A stretch of DNA of 64,000 nt, from the NCBI RefSeq assembly GCF_027627575.1, contig NZ_CP114065.1, positions 1,178,001 through 1,242,000 on the forward strand, read 5' to 3'. Source of the DNA: Kribbella sp. CA-293567 (lineage in GTDB: Bacteria; Actinomycetota; Actinomycetes; Propionibacteriales; Kribbellaceae). The notes under the pieces are model-generated. The model saw only the letters and a program-made list of their open reading frames with translations, was not told the DNA's origin and did no database searches. This document shows, piece by piece, positions 28,304 to 37,245 of the stretch. Both the position numbers and the translations under genes were made by a program. The number at the start of each line of letters is the position of its first letter. Position 1 is the stretch's first letter.

Positions 28304-28829
28304 CCTCGAAGGTGATCGGCAGGACCTGGGTGTGGTCGCGGAAGCCGCGGTGATAGGTGACCTCGACACCGGTCGAGCGCAACGGACGCTGGTCCGAGGT
28401 GACCTTGTAGCGCAGGTAGATGACGCGGTCGAAGGTGGACTCGGCAGCGAGCTGCTGGCCGCCGACCGGCTCGGACCGAAGCTTCAACGGACTGTTCTCC
28501 GCTGAATCACGGGTGGTCCAGCTGGGAGCGGCGGCGTCCCGGCGATCCGGCTTCTGGTAGACCCGCGCGCCGACGAACTCGAGGCCGGGTTGGACCTCTT
28601 TCGGCGCGATCGCTTTGAGTTCGAGCGGCTGGCGGCTCTTGTTCGCCAGCTCGGGCGCGAGGAAGTACACGTCCTCGCCTTGGCGCGGCGCGCTCGAACC
28701 GGTGAGCGGTTCGACAGCATCGGTCTCGGCCAGGGAGGAGCCGTTGAGGTGGTCCGAGAACCAGGCGCCGCCGACGACGAGAGCGAGCAGCGCCGCGGCC
28801 GGCAGCCACTTCGGGCGGTGCTTGCGCAT
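28272..28829 (-). CDS. Hypothetical membrane-anchored or secreted protein
   Basis: A 185-residue protein with a basic N-terminus and one hydrophobic helix (about 8-25, LPAAALLALVVGGAWF). No lipobox is present, so a signal anchor is likely. The extracytoplasmic part is beta-rich and begins with a disordered Ser/Glu stretch. No family is recognised. Confidence 0.75.
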   Translation of the reverse strand: MRKHRPKWLPAAALLALVVGGAWFSDHLNGSSLAETDAVEPLTGSSAPRQGEDVYFLAPELANKSRQPLELKAIAPKEVQPGLEFVGARVYQKPDRRDAAAPSWTTRDSAENSPLKLRSEPVGGQQLAAESTFDRVIYLRYKVTSDQRPLRSTGVEVTYHRGFRDHTQVLPITFEVSQRGQLPGE

Positions 28830-28845
28830 GACGTCCCCCGGGTGA

Positions 28846-29694
28846 TCAGTCGTTCAAGCTGGTCAGTTCTTCGCTGGACAACATGATGGCGGCTGCGGCG
28901 ACGTTCTGCTCGAGATGGACCGGGTCGCCGGTGCCCGGGATGGCGAGGACGTTGGGGGATCGGTGCAGCGTCCAGGCGAGGCGGATCTGCTGCTCGGAGG
29001 CGCCATGAGCTTCGGCGACAGCCCGTACTGCGTCGGCGTGGGCGGGCGTCGTACCGGCTGCCGGCGTACCGGCGATGGAGGCGAACGGGACGAACGCCAC
29101 TCCGCGGTCTGCACAGAGCTGGAGCAGCGCGTCGTCCTCCCGTGAGTCGATCGCGTAGCTGTTCTGGACGCAGACCACCGGCGCGAGCTGCTCGGCCTCG
29201 TCGAGATGGACCGGGCTGACGTTGGAGATGCCGAGGTGGCGGATCAGGCCGGCGTCGCGGAGCTCGGCCAGCCAGCCGAAGCGTTCGGTCAGGGACTCGC
29301 CGGGCCGGTTCATGATCCGCAGGTTGACGACGTCGAGGTGGTCGCGACCGAGGCCGCGGAGGTTGGCGTCGACCTGGGCGCGCAACTCGGCCGCGGTGGT
29401 CGCGTTGTGGAAGCCGCGCTCGGGATCCATGCCGGGCCCCACCTTGGTGGTGATCACGAGCTCGTCGGAGTACGGCGCGAGCGCCTCGCGGATCAGCTCG
29501 TTGGCGGGGCCGTAGAAGGCGGCGGTGTCGAGCTGGTTCACGCCGAGCTCGATCGCGCGCCGTAGTACCTGCCGGGCGACCTCGCGATCCGGGTTCGCCG
29601 CCAGCCGCATGGCGCCGAAGCCCAGGCGGTTGACGGAGAGGTCGCCGAGCGTCCAGGTTCTCGCGGCTGCCGCGGTCAAGTCAGGTGTGGGCAC
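28846..29694 (-). CDS. Aldo/keto reductase
   Basis: A 282-residue NADPH-dependent TIM-barrel reductase. NRLGFGAMRLA opens the barrel, and the catalytic Asp and Tyr are in LDTAAFYGPANE (near 55-66) with the Lys in VITTKVGPG. GTG start at 29694 follows only a weak ribosome binding site. It sits 14 bases downstream of the RraA-like gene on the same strand. Confidence 0.9.
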   Translation of the reverse strand: MPTPDLTAAAARTWTLGDLSVNRLGFGAMRLAANPDREVARQVLRRAIELGVNQLDTAAFYGPANELIREALAPYSDELVITTKVGPGMDPERGFHNATTAAELRAQVDANLRGLGRDHLDVVNLRIMNRPGESLTERFGWLAELRDAGLIRHLGISNVSPVHLDEAEQLAPVVCVQNSYAIDSREDDALLQLCADRGVAFVPFASIAGTPAAGTTPAHADAVRAVAEAHGASEQQIRLAWTLHRSPNVLAIPGTGDPVHLEQNVAAAAIMLSSEELTSLND

Positions 29695-29708
29695 GAGCCG
29701 GAGCCTAC

Positions 29709-30401
29709 TTACTCCTCGATCGCGCCGCCGACGCCGCGAAGGTGTTCGCGGAAGGTCAGGGACGGGCGCTCCTTACGGGCCGCGAGGTAGGCGTCGAAAC
29801 CGACCTGTTGACGCAGCGACGTACCGGAGCGGATCAGCTCGGCCTGGTGGCGTTCGGTGGCGTGGATCGCGGCAGCGAGATCGAGCAGTTCGTCCGTGCG
29901 GTCGGCGGGGACGAAGATGACGCCGTCCTCGTCGCCCAGTACGACGTCATCACGGGTGACGGTCCATTCGCCGATGGTGGCGGACTCCAGTGCGTCCGCC
30001 GGCAACGGATCGAGGCGGAGCGGGCCGGTCGGCATCGCGCCGAGGCTGTAGACGGGCAGGCCGATCGCCTGGATGTCCACGGTGTCGCGGTGCAGGCCCC
30101 AAACCACGAGACCGCCGACACCGGCTGCTTGCGCCTCCAGCGCGACCAGGTCGCCGACGCACGCTTCGTCACGCCGACCGCCGTTGTCGACCACGAGCAC
30201 ATCGCCCGGCTCGGCGGATTCGAACGCTTCCAGGAAGATGTCGACGCTCCCGACATGCCGGGCGGGCAGGACCCGTCCGGCGACGCGTCCCGGCGTGACG
30301 GGCCGCAGCGAAACCGTCCGCACCGGCAACCCAGCTCGCAGGCAGGCGTCGGCGATATGCGCAGTGGTCAGCTTCTCGAACCGCTTCAGCAGATCAACCA
30401 T
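29709..30401 (-). CDS. RraA-like / HMG aldolase-family protein
   Basis: A 230-residue protein of the RraA superfamily, which includes oxaloacetate decarboxylases, HMG/CHA aldolases and RNase E inhibitors. GDVLVVDNGGRRDEACVGDL (near 85-105) and GLVVWGLHRD (near 117-126; family GxxRD) hold the metal and substrate residues. An actinomycete with an adjacent reductase suggests a metabolic aldolase or decarboxylase rather than RNase control. Confidence 0.85.
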   Translation of the reverse strand: MVDLLKRFEKLTTAHIADACLRAGLPVRTVSLRPVTPGRVAGRVLPARHVGSVDIFLEAFESAEPGDVLVVDNGGRRDEACVGDLVALEAQAAGVGGLVVWGLHRDTVDIQAIGLPVYSLGAMPTGPLRLDPLPADALESATIGEWTVTRDDVVLGDEDGVIFVPADRTDELLDLAAAIHATERHQAELIRSGTSLRQQVGFDAYLAARKERPSLTFREHLRGVGGAIEE

Positions 30402-30460
30402 TCCCTGACCTTAGTCAGAGAACTGAGCTTCAAGCTAGAGCCCACAAAGCCGTGGATGGA

Positions 30461-31003
30461 TCAGCGCTGGAGGAAGTCGACGATCTGAGGCAGAGGAGGC
30501 TGGTAGCTGACTGTGGTGTCGACGGTGAGCGCGGGGACCGGGAGGTCGATCGGGTGGAAGGCGTCGTGCGCGCGGCGCCAGCTGCCGGCTGGGAGGTGGC
30601 CGTCTTCGTGGGCCTTGCGGTGCGGGTTGCCGGCGGCGCGGGTGGTGATGCGGTCGTGGGCGACCTCGGCCGAGACCGCGCAGTGCACGATGCGCAGGTC
30701 GGCAAGCCCGAGGAGCGGCGTCAGGCCGGGACGCCAGACGTGATCCTGGAAGGCGGCTTCGGCGACCAGTGTCGTACCGCGGCCGATCAGCAGTCCGATG
30801 ACGTCGAAGAAGGTCGCGAGCGTGCGCATCGTGAGCGGATCGGCCGGCCCTGGCACGAAGCCGGGCGTCGCGTGCGCCATCCCTTCCTTGATCTCGTCCC
30901 GGCAGATCGCGGGGCACCCGATCGCGGCCGCGAGTCGATGCGCGAGCGTGGTCTTCCCGCTCCCCGGCGGACCGCTGACCACGATGAGCAGGGGCTTCGT
31001 CAT
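30461..31003 (-). CDS. AAA-type P-loop kinase
   Basis: A 180-residue small-molecule kinase-like ATPase. The P-loop SGPPGSGKTTLAHRL is at residues 10-24. CRDEIKEG follows as the second acidic motif, and an HRKAHEDG-type lid lies near 130. It resembles the zeta-toxin/AAA_33 group, but no antitoxin gene is adjacent. The substrate is unknown. Confidence 0.8.
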   Translation of the reverse strand: MTKPLLIVVSGPPGSGKTTLAHRLAAAIGCPAICRDEIKEGMAHATPGFVPGPADPLTMRTLATFFDVIGLLIGRGTTLVAEAAFQDHVWRPGLTPLLGLADLRIVHCAVSAEVAHDRITTRAAGNPHRKAHEDGHLPAGSWRRAHDAFHPIDLPVPALTVDTTVSYQPPLPQIVDFLQR

Positions 31004-31087
31004 CCAGGCACCTTAGCGCCTTCAATGTATGCCAACATGTGAGATTATATGTCTCATAAAGCAAGATTTATGGTTACTCTGAGGCGC
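31004..31087. promoter_or_regulatory. AT-rich divergent promoter region
   Basis: An 84-base gap between divergent starts (P-loop kinase and methyltransferase) that is clearly richer in A+T than its surroundings. TGAGA at 31040-31044 and TCTCA at 31052-31056 form a weak dyad. It probably contains both promoters. Confidence 0.35.
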
Positions 31088-31882
31088 ATGAGCAACGTGT
31101 ACACGCACGGCCACCACGAATCCGTACTGCGCTCGCACGCCTGGCGCACCGCCGAGAACTCTGCGGCCTACCTGCTGCCCCACCTGCGTCCCGGCCAGTC
31201 GCTGCTGGACATCGGCGCCGGCCCCGGCACCATCACGGCCGACCTCGCGCGATTGATCCGGCCCGGCCGGGCGACCGCCCTCGAAGCCAGCGAGAGCGCC
31301 CTCGACGTCACCCGCGCGACCTTCGCCGACCTGGACATCTCGGTCGATTTCGTCGTCGGCGACGTTCACCGCCTCGAACTGCCCGACGACTCGTACGACG
31401 TCGTCCACGCCCACCAGGTGCTGCAGCACGTCGCCGACCCGGTCCAGGCGCTCCGCGAGATGCGCCGGGTCTGCAAGCCGGGCGGGATCGTCGCGGTCCG
31501 CGACTCGGACTACAAAGCCTTCGCGTGGTACCCCGAACTGCCCGAGCTCGACGAGTGGATGGCCCTCTACCAGCGCATGGCCCGCGCCAACAGCGGTGAG
31601 CCGGACGCCGGTCGACGTCTGCTGTCCTGGGCTCTGGAGGCAGGCTTCGACCAGGTCGAAGCCACAGCCAGCAACTGGACCTTCACCACCGACGAAGACC
31701 GAGCCTGGTGGGGCGGCATGTGGGCCGACCGAGTGCTGCAGTCCGCCCTGGCCACGCAGGCCCTGGCGGCCGGCGTACCGCAGGAAACGCTCGACCGGAT
31801 CTCCACCGCCTGGAAGACCTGGGCCGCGGACCCCGCGGCCTTCATCTCCTTGCTGCACGGCGAGATCCTCGCCACCGCCTGA
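31088..31882 (+). CDS. SAM-dependent methyltransferase
   Basis: A 264-residue class I methyltransferase of the UbiE/MenG-like type. The SAM loop LLDIGAGPGTITADL is near 36-50, and VVHAHQVLQHVADP near 105-118. ATG at 31088 is preferred over the 13-codon-longer start because the longer form lacks a ribosome binding site. The stop abuts the convergent VOC gene. Confidence 0.88.
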   Translation: MSNVYTHGHHESVLRSHAWRTAENSAAYLLPHLRPGQSLLDIGAGPGTITADLARLIRPGRATALEASESALDVTRATFADLDISVDFVVGDVHRLELPDDSYDVVHAHQVLQHVADPVQALREMRRVCKPGGIVAVRDSDYKAFAWYPELPELDEWMALYQRMARANSGEPDAGRRLLSWALEAGFDQVEATASNWTFTTDEDRAWWGGMWADRVLQSALATQALAAGVPQETLDRISTAWKTWAADPAAFISLLHGEILATA

Positions 31883-32263
31883 TCAACCAGCGAGGACCAC
31901 CAAGTAGTTGTCCGGGTCGCGAAGCCAGAGTTCTTCGTGGCCGGCGTTGGGATTGTGGTGAAGGTCGGTCTGGATGGTGGCGCCGGCCGAGCGAGCACGA
32001 TCGGCGGCCACCGGCAGGTCGTCGACCTCGAACCAGAGGGCAACCCCGTTGCCCAGCGGCAGCGACGGGTCGCCGATGGTGCCGTGGTGATGACCGAGGG
32101 CTAGCTTGTGCAGCTGAAGGATCAGCTCGCCGTCCACCACGAGCCGCTCGTACTCCGGCCCGCCGTGCCCGCTCGACGCGCCCAGCACAGCGCAGTACCA
32201 GGCGCTGCTCTTCTCGACATCGGTCACGGCGATCATCGGCTGCGATCTCACGGAAGCGGTCAT
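31883..32263 (-). CDS. VOC-family (glyoxalase/bleomycin resistance) protein
   Basis: A 126-residue single-domain VOC protein. MIAVTDVEKSSAWYCAVLGA opens the fold and ELWLRDPDNYLVVLAG closes it with a conserved acidic/Asn pair. It lies convergent to the methyltransferase, with stop codons sharing the palindrome TGATCA. The upstream SpoU gene ends 10 bases before its start. Confidence 0.85.
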   Translation of the reverse strand: MTASVRSQPMIAVTDVEKSSAWYCAVLGASSGHGGPEYERLVVDGELILQLHKLALGHHHGTIGDPSLPLGNGVALWFEVDDLPVAADRARSAGATIQTDLHHNPNAGHEELWLRDPDNYLVVLAG

Positions 32264-32273
32264 GCCGGCCACG

Positions 32274-33125
32274 CTACGAGCGACCCGCACCGCCGGTCTT
32301 GAACAAACGGGAACGCTGCCTCGACACCTCGTACAGCACGGCGGTCGCGGCGTTGGCGGCGTTCAGCGAACTCGCCGAGCCGGTCATCGGGATCCGCAGC
32401 AGGTGATCGGCCAGCTCCTTCCACGCGCTGCTCAGCCCCGTGGTCTCGTTGCCGATCAGCAGCAGGGTCGGCCGGGTCAGGTCGAAGTCGAAGATGTCGG
32501 CCTCGCCCGCCTCGTCGGTGCCGACCACGACGATCGGCGTACCGGCGGCGCGCTGGGCCGTGACCCACTCCATCACCTCGCGCTGCGACGGCACCCGCAC
32601 GGCCGGTACGGCGAACAGCGACCCCGTGCTGGCCCTGACCGCCTTCGGGTCGTACACGTCGGCCGCGTGTCCCGTCACGATCAGTCCGTCGGCGCCGAAC
32701 GCGTCAGCCGACCGGATGATCGAGCCGATGTTCCCCGGCCCGGTCGGCCGGTCGAAGACGACGCCGAGGAAGTCCGGTCCCACCTCGATCCGGGTCAGGT
32801 CGTCGGCGGGCATCTCCACCACGGCGATCAGCTCGGGCGGCGTCTCGTCCTTCTCGCCCAGCTCCGCGAGCAGCTCCGGCGCCATGCTGACCTGCTCGAC
32901 CCGGCGCTGGGTCTCCAGCAGCTCCGCGGCCCAGCGCGACAACGGCCGCTCGGAGTCGTGGATCAGCGCGCGGATGGTCCATCCGTGCTCGATCGCGAGG
33001 TTGATCGGCCGCACACCCTGGACCAGGAACTCGCCGGCCCGCAGCCGTTTGTTCCGGTTGCTCAAGGTCGCCAGCCACACCTGGAACCGCGCGTTCCGAC
33101 TACTGATCCGCTGCGCCGCGGCCAT
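32274..33125 (-). CDS. SpoU/TrmH-family RNA 2'-O-methyltransferase
   Basis: A 283-residue RNA methyltransferase. The C-terminal SPOUT knot shows RPTGPGNIGSIIRSADAFGA (motif 1, near 127-146), LLLIGNETTGLSS (motif 2) and SLNAANAATAVLYE (motif 3). The N-terminal part contains the substrate-binding domain (FLVQGVRPINLAIE). Its first 26 bases overlap the membrane-protein gene upstream. Confidence 0.9.
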   Translation of the reverse strand: MAAAQRISSRNARFQVWLATLSNRNKRLRAGEFLVQGVRPINLAIEHGWTIRALIHDSERPLSRWAAELLETQRRVEQVSMAPELLAELGEKDETPPELIAVVEMPADDLTRIEVGPDFLGVVFDRPTGPGNIGSIIRSADAFGADGLIVTGHAADVYDPKAVRASTGSLFAVPAVRVPSQREVMEWVTAQRAAGTPIVVVGTDEAGEADIFDFDLTRPTLLLIGNETTGLSSAWKELADHLLRIPMTGSASSLNAANAATAVLYEVSRQRSRLFKTGGAGRS

Positions 33126-34302
33126 CGATCCTCCGTCTGGTCAGCCGAACGAACCCCCACAGTACGAGGCTCGGCGCCCACACCAGCAACAGCCACGGGA
33201 TCCACCACCACCAACCGCTCACCGACGGCAACGCAGGCTGCTCGTTCGCGACGAACGGCCGTGCCGTCGACGACCAAGCGACGAACACGTCCCCGATCGG
33301 CATCAGCCCCAGCGCGTACCGCTTGGTGTCCGGACCACTCACCGGTACGCCGAGCAACTCGCCCTCACGAGCCAGCACACCGGCCAGCGCATCGTGCTGC
33401 ACCCGCGCCGCTCCGAGCGCGACGGTCGTCGCCGACAGGCTGACGCCGAAGATCAACGGCCCCGAGTCGACGTCCCCGCTCCCGCTGGTCCCTTTCGGGT
33501 ACTCCAGCACGGCAGGCCCGAACCGGGTCACGAACTTCTCCCGGTACACCTCGTACTGCGACCGCGCGAACGCCGGATCGATCTCCAGCAGGAACCGGTG
33601 CATCACGGTCTGCGAGGTACCACGAGCGCCGGTGCTCACCGGTGTCACCTGATGGGGCATCAACCCGGTCGCCGGATCGAGCCGGGTCTTCACGCCGGCC
33701 ACCCAGCGCTCGACCGTCGGCGCGAAGCGCGGAGTCACCAGCTGGTTGTACAAGGCAAGCGACGCGACCGCCACCGTCGAGTCGACCGGCCAGGCTTGCC
33801 CCGGATAGGCCTCCAGATAAGGCGTTCGAGACTCGTCGAACGCCTTCGCCAGCTCCGCCGACACACTCGTGTACTCCGCGAGATCGCGTTGCTCGACAGG
33901 TTGCAGCATCACGATGCCGCCGCGCAGCCAGTTGGTCCAGCCGGCATGGAACACGCCGTACTGCGGTGCCAGCGCGCGGTCGAAGGGCGCCGTACCAGGG
34001 GAGCTGTTCAACCGGTCCAGCGACCACTTGGCCTCCCGCACCGCCTCCTCCGCAAGCTCCGGCGACGCCATCCCGACCTGGATCCAGGACAGCCCGTAGA
34101 GGACGTTGAGGAAGAAGAACCCCTCCGGCTTCAGCTCCTGTGCGTTCTGGTCCGCGCCGCCGTCGAGCGCGCTCTTGAGGAACCGCAGTTGCTTGACGGC
34201 GCCGGCCTCGGGCTCACCGCGCGGACCCACCAACCGAGCTGTGCCTACCAGCGACAGCAAGCTCGCGACCACAGCAACACCGACCAGCAACTTCCGCAGC
34301 AC
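33100..34302 (-). CDS. Hypothetical membrane protein with extracytoplasmic helical domain
   Basis: A 400-residue protein. The start is set to GTG 34302, which follows GGGGG at 6 bases and begins directly at the first helix (LRKLLVGVAVVASLLSLVG). A Trp-rich C-terminal helix (WWWWIPWLLLVWAPSLVLWG) lies near 370-390. The middle (about 40-350) has repeated helical segments with conserved-looking aromatic residues (EGFFFLNVLYGLSW, HAGWTNWLRGGIVML) and may be an alpha/alpha toroid. I do not recognise the family. Confidence 0.7.
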   Translation of the reverse strand: MLRKLLVGVAVVASLLSLVGTARLVGPRGEPEAGAVKQLRFLKSALDGGADQNAQELKPEGFFFLNVLYGLSWIQVGMASPELAEEAVREAKWSLDRLNSSPGTAPFDRALAPQYGVFHAGWTNWLRGGIVMLQPVEQRDLAEYTSVSAELAKAFDESRTPYLEAYPGQAWPVDSTVAVASLALYNQLVTPRFAPTVERWVAGVKTRLDPATGLMPHQVTPVSTGARGTSQTVMHRFLLEIDPAFARSQYEVYREKFVTRFGPAVLEYPKGTSGSGDVDSGPLIFGVSLSATTVALGAARVQHDALAGVLAREGELLGVPVSGPDTKRYALGLMPIGDVFVAWSSTARPFVANEQPALPSVSGWWWWIPWLLLVWAPSLVLWGFVRLTRRRIDGRGAADQ

Positions 34303-34351
34303 CCAGGCCCCCAATGATCCGACTCTGAGACCGTAGAGGCCGCCGAGGTCA

Positions 34352-34711
34352 CTACTGGGTGTCGTCGAGAACGGTCTGCAGCAGGCCGAGAGTGTTGCCG
34401 TCGGCATCGGTGGTGGTGGCCAGCCGCTGCGAGCCGTTGAAGACCACCTGCGCGTCGGTGGTGTTGATGCCGGCGGCGGACAGGGTGGCCAGCGCGGCGT
34501 CGAGGTCGTCCACGGTGAAGTTGACCGAGGTCCGGCCGGCCCGGTCGGGGTCCTGGAAGACCTGGACCACGCCGAGCTCGCTCAGGTGCCATTCCACCAG
34601 GCCGTCCATCGGGCGCTGGTCGGCCGGACGGCCGAAGAACGATTCGTACCACTGGGACGCCGAGGCGATCTCCTGGACGGGAATCACCGCGAGCACTGCC
34701 TTGAACGTCAC
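34352..34711 (-). CDS. VOC-family protein
   Basis: A 119-residue glyoxalase-fold protein beginning VTFKAVLAVIPVQEI. GTG at 34711 is preceded by GGTGAGGG. EWHLSELGVVQVFQD and DADGNTLGLLQ match the two halves of the family. The upstream extension of the frame is low in conserved features and was not used. Confidence 0.8.
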   Translation of the reverse strand: MTFKAVLAVIPVQEIASASQWYESFFGRPADQRPMDGLVEWHLSELGVVQVFQDPDRAGRTSVNFTVDDLDAALATLSAAGINTTDAQVVFNGSQRLATTTDADGNTLGLLQTVLDDTQ

Positions 34712-34827
34712 TGGACCCTCACCTCTCGGGGGCGACCGCCCGGAGTGAGCGGTTCTTCCCCAGTGGTTCGGGTGCCCATTTGTGGGCGCCTGCATGCCCT
34801 GCGCGGGTGATCGGCCCGCGCCGGCCG

Positions 34828-36015
34828 TCAGTGGCCGGTGGTGGAACGGCGGCTCTCGGCCACCCGGGCGCACAACTCCATCAACTCGACCTCGTTCTTG
34901 ACGATCTGCCGGGCCTTGGGACCGAGCGCGACGATGTGTTCACGGGAGTCCTCCAGCCGGCTGTACAGGCGCTCCCGCTCGGCGGCGTCGTCGGTGTAGT
35001 CCGCGTCGAGGTACGCCTGGGCGTCGCGGCGGATGTTGGCCATCGCGGTCTGGGTGCGGCCGCGGGTGCTGAACAGCGAGGCGAGGACGGTGACCACCAG
35101 CACGACCAGGATGACGACCAGCGAGAGTCCGGTGCTGATCTCGGCCACCTCGACGTGCTGACCGTTGTTGACGAACGGCAGGTTGTTCTCGTGCAGGGCG
35201 TGCAGGATCAGCTTCGCGCCGATGAACGCCAGGATCGTGGCCAGACCGAAGGACAGGTAGATCAGCCGGTCGAGCAGGCCGTCGAGCAGGAAGTACAGCT
35301 GCCGCAGGCCGAGCAGGCTGAACGCGGTGGCGGTGAAGACGACGAAGACGTTCTGGGTCAGACCGAAGATCGCCGGGATCGAGTCCAGCGCGAACATCAG
35401 GTCGGTGCCGCCGATCGCCACCATCACCAGCAGCATCGGCGTCATCATCCGGTGGCCGTTCTGGTGCGTGATCAGCTTGTCGCCGTCGTAGTCCTCGGTG
35501 GCCGGGAAGATCCGGCGGGCCAGCCGGACGATCACGTTCTGCGCCGAGTGCGACTCCTCGGTGGACGGCTTGAGCATGTTGCCGGCCGTGATCAGCAGCG
35601 CGAGACCGAACAGGTAGAACACCCAGGCGAAGGTGTTCAGCAGGGCCGAGCCGAGGAAGATGAAACCGGCCCGGGCGATCAGCGAGATCACGATGCCGAC
35701 CAGCAGCACCTTCTGCTGGTTCTCCCGCGGCACCCGGAAACTGGTCATGATGATCAGGAAGACGAACAGGTTGTCGACCGAGAGCGCCTTCTCGGTGATG
35801 TACCCCGCGAAGTACTCCGAGCCCAGGTCGCCGCCACCGAGGACGAGCGTGCCGAGCCCGAACAACAGCGCGATCCCGACGTACACGCTCGACCACGCGG
35901 CGGCCTCCCGCAGCGTCGGCACGTGCGCGCTGCGGACGTGGAAGAAGTAGTCGAAGGCAAGCAGGGCCAGGATCCCGATGATCGTCAGGATCCAGACCAG
36001 CGGGGACACCGTCAT
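34828..36015 (-). CDS. TerC-family integral membrane protein
   Basis: A 395-residue membrane protein with about nine transmembrane segments. KALSVDNLFVFLIIMTSF (near 93-110) carries the conserved Asp of the TerC/Alx family, and GGTDLMFALDSIPAIFG (near 195-212) the second acidic pair. The C-terminal 70 residues are cytoplasmic and charged. Members are linked to tellurite resistance and to metal (Mn) handling or exported-protein metalation; which applies here is open. No yybP-ykoY riboswitch is visible in the 87-bp leader. Confidence 0.88.
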   Translation of the reverse strand: MTVSPLVWILTIIGILALLAFDYFFHVRSAHVPTLREAAAWSSVYVGIALLFGLGTLVLGGGDLGSEYFAGYITEKALSVDNLFVFLIIMTSFRVPRENQQKVLLVGIVISLIARAGFIFLGSALLNTFAWVFYLFGLALLITAGNMLKPSTEESHSAQNVIVRLARRIFPATEDYDGDKLITHQNGHRMMTPMLLVMVAIGGTDLMFALDSIPAIFGLTQNVFVVFTATAFSLLGLRQLYFLLDGLLDRLIYLSFGLATILAFIGAKLILHALHENNLPFVNNGQHVEVAEISTGLSLVVILVVLVVTVLASLFSTRGRTQTAMANIRRDAQAYLDADYTDDAAERERLYSRLEDSREHIVALGPKARQIVKNEVELMELCARVAESRRSTTGH

Positions 36016-36102
36016 CAGCGCTTCCGATCGCGAGGGGGAGCCGGGGCCTGATCAGCCAATCACGCTGGACCCGGTCCTGTCGCCGGACGACTGAGACACG
36101 CC

Positions 36103-36666
36103 CTAGCGGCCTTTCACCAAGGCGACCAGGTAGCGGCAGGGATCGGCGGCCGGGTTGATGAACGTGCACGGTGCCGGCGTACCCAGCTGAAGGCAGTCGC
36201 CCGGAGCCAGCTCGTGCAGCACCTCGCCTTCGCGGAAGTGCAGTTCTCCCTCGAGCACCCAGATCTGCTGGTGCTTGAAGATGTAGGCGTCCGCCGGATA
36301 CGAGACTGCCGCGCCGGGCGGGAGCTCGACCTCGACCAGCTCCAGTGGGCTGTCGGTGACCGGTGAGATCGCGCGACGCCGGTATCCGGTGGCCGGATCG
36401 GTCCACACGGGTTGAGCTTCGGCGCGCCGGAGCAGTTCGCCGGCGCTGCCCTCGGCGCGGGCGACCAGCTCGGACAGCGTCAGACCGAGCGCGCCCGAGA
36501 GGCGGCCGAGCAGTACGGCGGTCGGCTGGGCCTCGCCACGCTCGATCTTCCCGATCATCGCCCGGGAGACGCCGGAGCGGTCGGCCAGAGCGTTCACCGA
36601 AAGCTCCCGGCTGAGCCGGGCGGACTGGAGCGTCGCGGCCAGGGAAGCGGACAACGGGTCGTTCAT
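36103..36666 (-). CDS. XRE-family regulator with C-terminal cupin domain
   Basis: A 187-residue regulator. The N-terminal helix-turn-helix (about 20-70, LSVNALADRSGVSRAMIGKIERGEAQPT is the characteristic core, residues 21-48) is followed by a cupin (about 110-185). ATG at 36666 is used; a GTG 9 bases upstream is the alternative. It is divergent from a GNAT gene with only 40 bases between starts, filled by a dyad. The pair probably forms a self-contained regulator/acetyltransferase unit. Confidence 0.88.
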   Translation of the reverse strand: MNDPLSASLAATLQSARLSRELSVNALADRSGVSRAMIGKIERGEAQPTAVLLGRLSGALGLTLSELVARAEGSAGELLRRAEAQPVWTDPATGYRRRAISPVTDSPLELVEVELPPGAAVSYPADAYIFKHQQIWVLEGELHFREGEVLHELAPGDCLQLGTPAPCTFINPAADPCRYLVALVKGR

Positions 36667-36670
36667 GCTT

Positions 36671-36705
36671 GCCACTATAGCGGCGACAATGGCTACTATC
36701 GTGGC
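36671..36705. promoter_or_regulatory. Dyad filling the XRE/GNAT divergent gap
   Basis: GCCACTATAG (36671-36680) and CTATCGTGGC (36696-36705) are inverted with one mismatch in ten and 15 bases between them. The dyad covers nearly all the space between the two start codons. It is a likely operator of the XRE-cupin regulator. Both mRNAs must be leaderless or almost so. Confidence 0.5.
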
Positions 36706-36706
36706 T

Positions 36707-37231
36707 ATGGGAAAGATTCGGGACGCCTCGGAACCGGACGCCGCCGCCTGCGCCGCGATCTACGCGCCGTACGTGCGCGACACCGCGACCACCTTCGAGC
36801 TGGAACCGCCGACGGTCGACGAGATGGCCGCTCGCATCACCCGGGCCCTGCGAACGCACGCTTGGCTGGTGCTCGAGGACGACCAAGGACGGGTCGTCGG
36901 CTACGCGTACGGCGGACCGATGAAGCCGCGAGCGGCGTACCGGTGGTCCTGTGAGGTGTCGATCTACCTGGAGCCCGGCCGTCGGCGTACGGGCGGGGGA
37001 CGTGCGCTGTACGAAGCACTTTTCGAGCGCCTCACCGCCCGCGGCTACCGTACGGCGGTCGCCGGCATGACGCTGCCCAACCCGGCCAGCGAAGGCCTCC
37101 ACGCCGCACTCGGCTTCGAACCCATCGGCACCTATCGCCAGATCGGCTGGAAACACAACGCCTGGCACGACGTCGCCTGGTCCCAACGCCCCCTGGCCGT
37201 CACGGACGGCCCACCGGCAGAGCCCACCTGA
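36707..37231 (+). CDS. GNAT N-acetyltransferase, phosphinothricin acetyltransferase-like
   Basis: A 174-residue transferase similar to Pat/Bar and MnaT. IYAPYVRDTATTFELEPPT (near 17-35) is the family N-terminal substrate segment, RRRTGGGRALYEAL the acetyl-CoA pyrophosphate loop, and GWKHNAWHDVAW the conserved C-terminal block. It acts on amino-acid analogues or methionine derivatives in known members. It is divergent from its likely regulator. Confidence 0.88.
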   Translation: MGKIRDASEPDAAACAAIYAPYVRDTATTFELEPPTVDEMAARITRALRTHAWLVLEDDQGRVVGYAYGGPMKPRAAYRWSCEVSIYLEPGRRRTGGGRALYEALFERLTARGYRTAVAGMTLPNPASEGLHAALGFEPIGTYRQIGWKHNAWHDVAWSQRPLAVTDGPPAEPT

Positions 37232-37245
37232 GCTCTGGCGGCCGG

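Noticed and set aside
30461..31003. Zeta toxin of a toxin-antitoxin pair
   Set aside because: The P-loop kinase has no adjacent epsilon-like antitoxin gene and lies in an ordinary gene row.
36016..36102. yybP-ykoY manganese riboswitch before the TerC-type gene
   Set aside because: The leader is only 87 bases and lacks the conserved paired loops.
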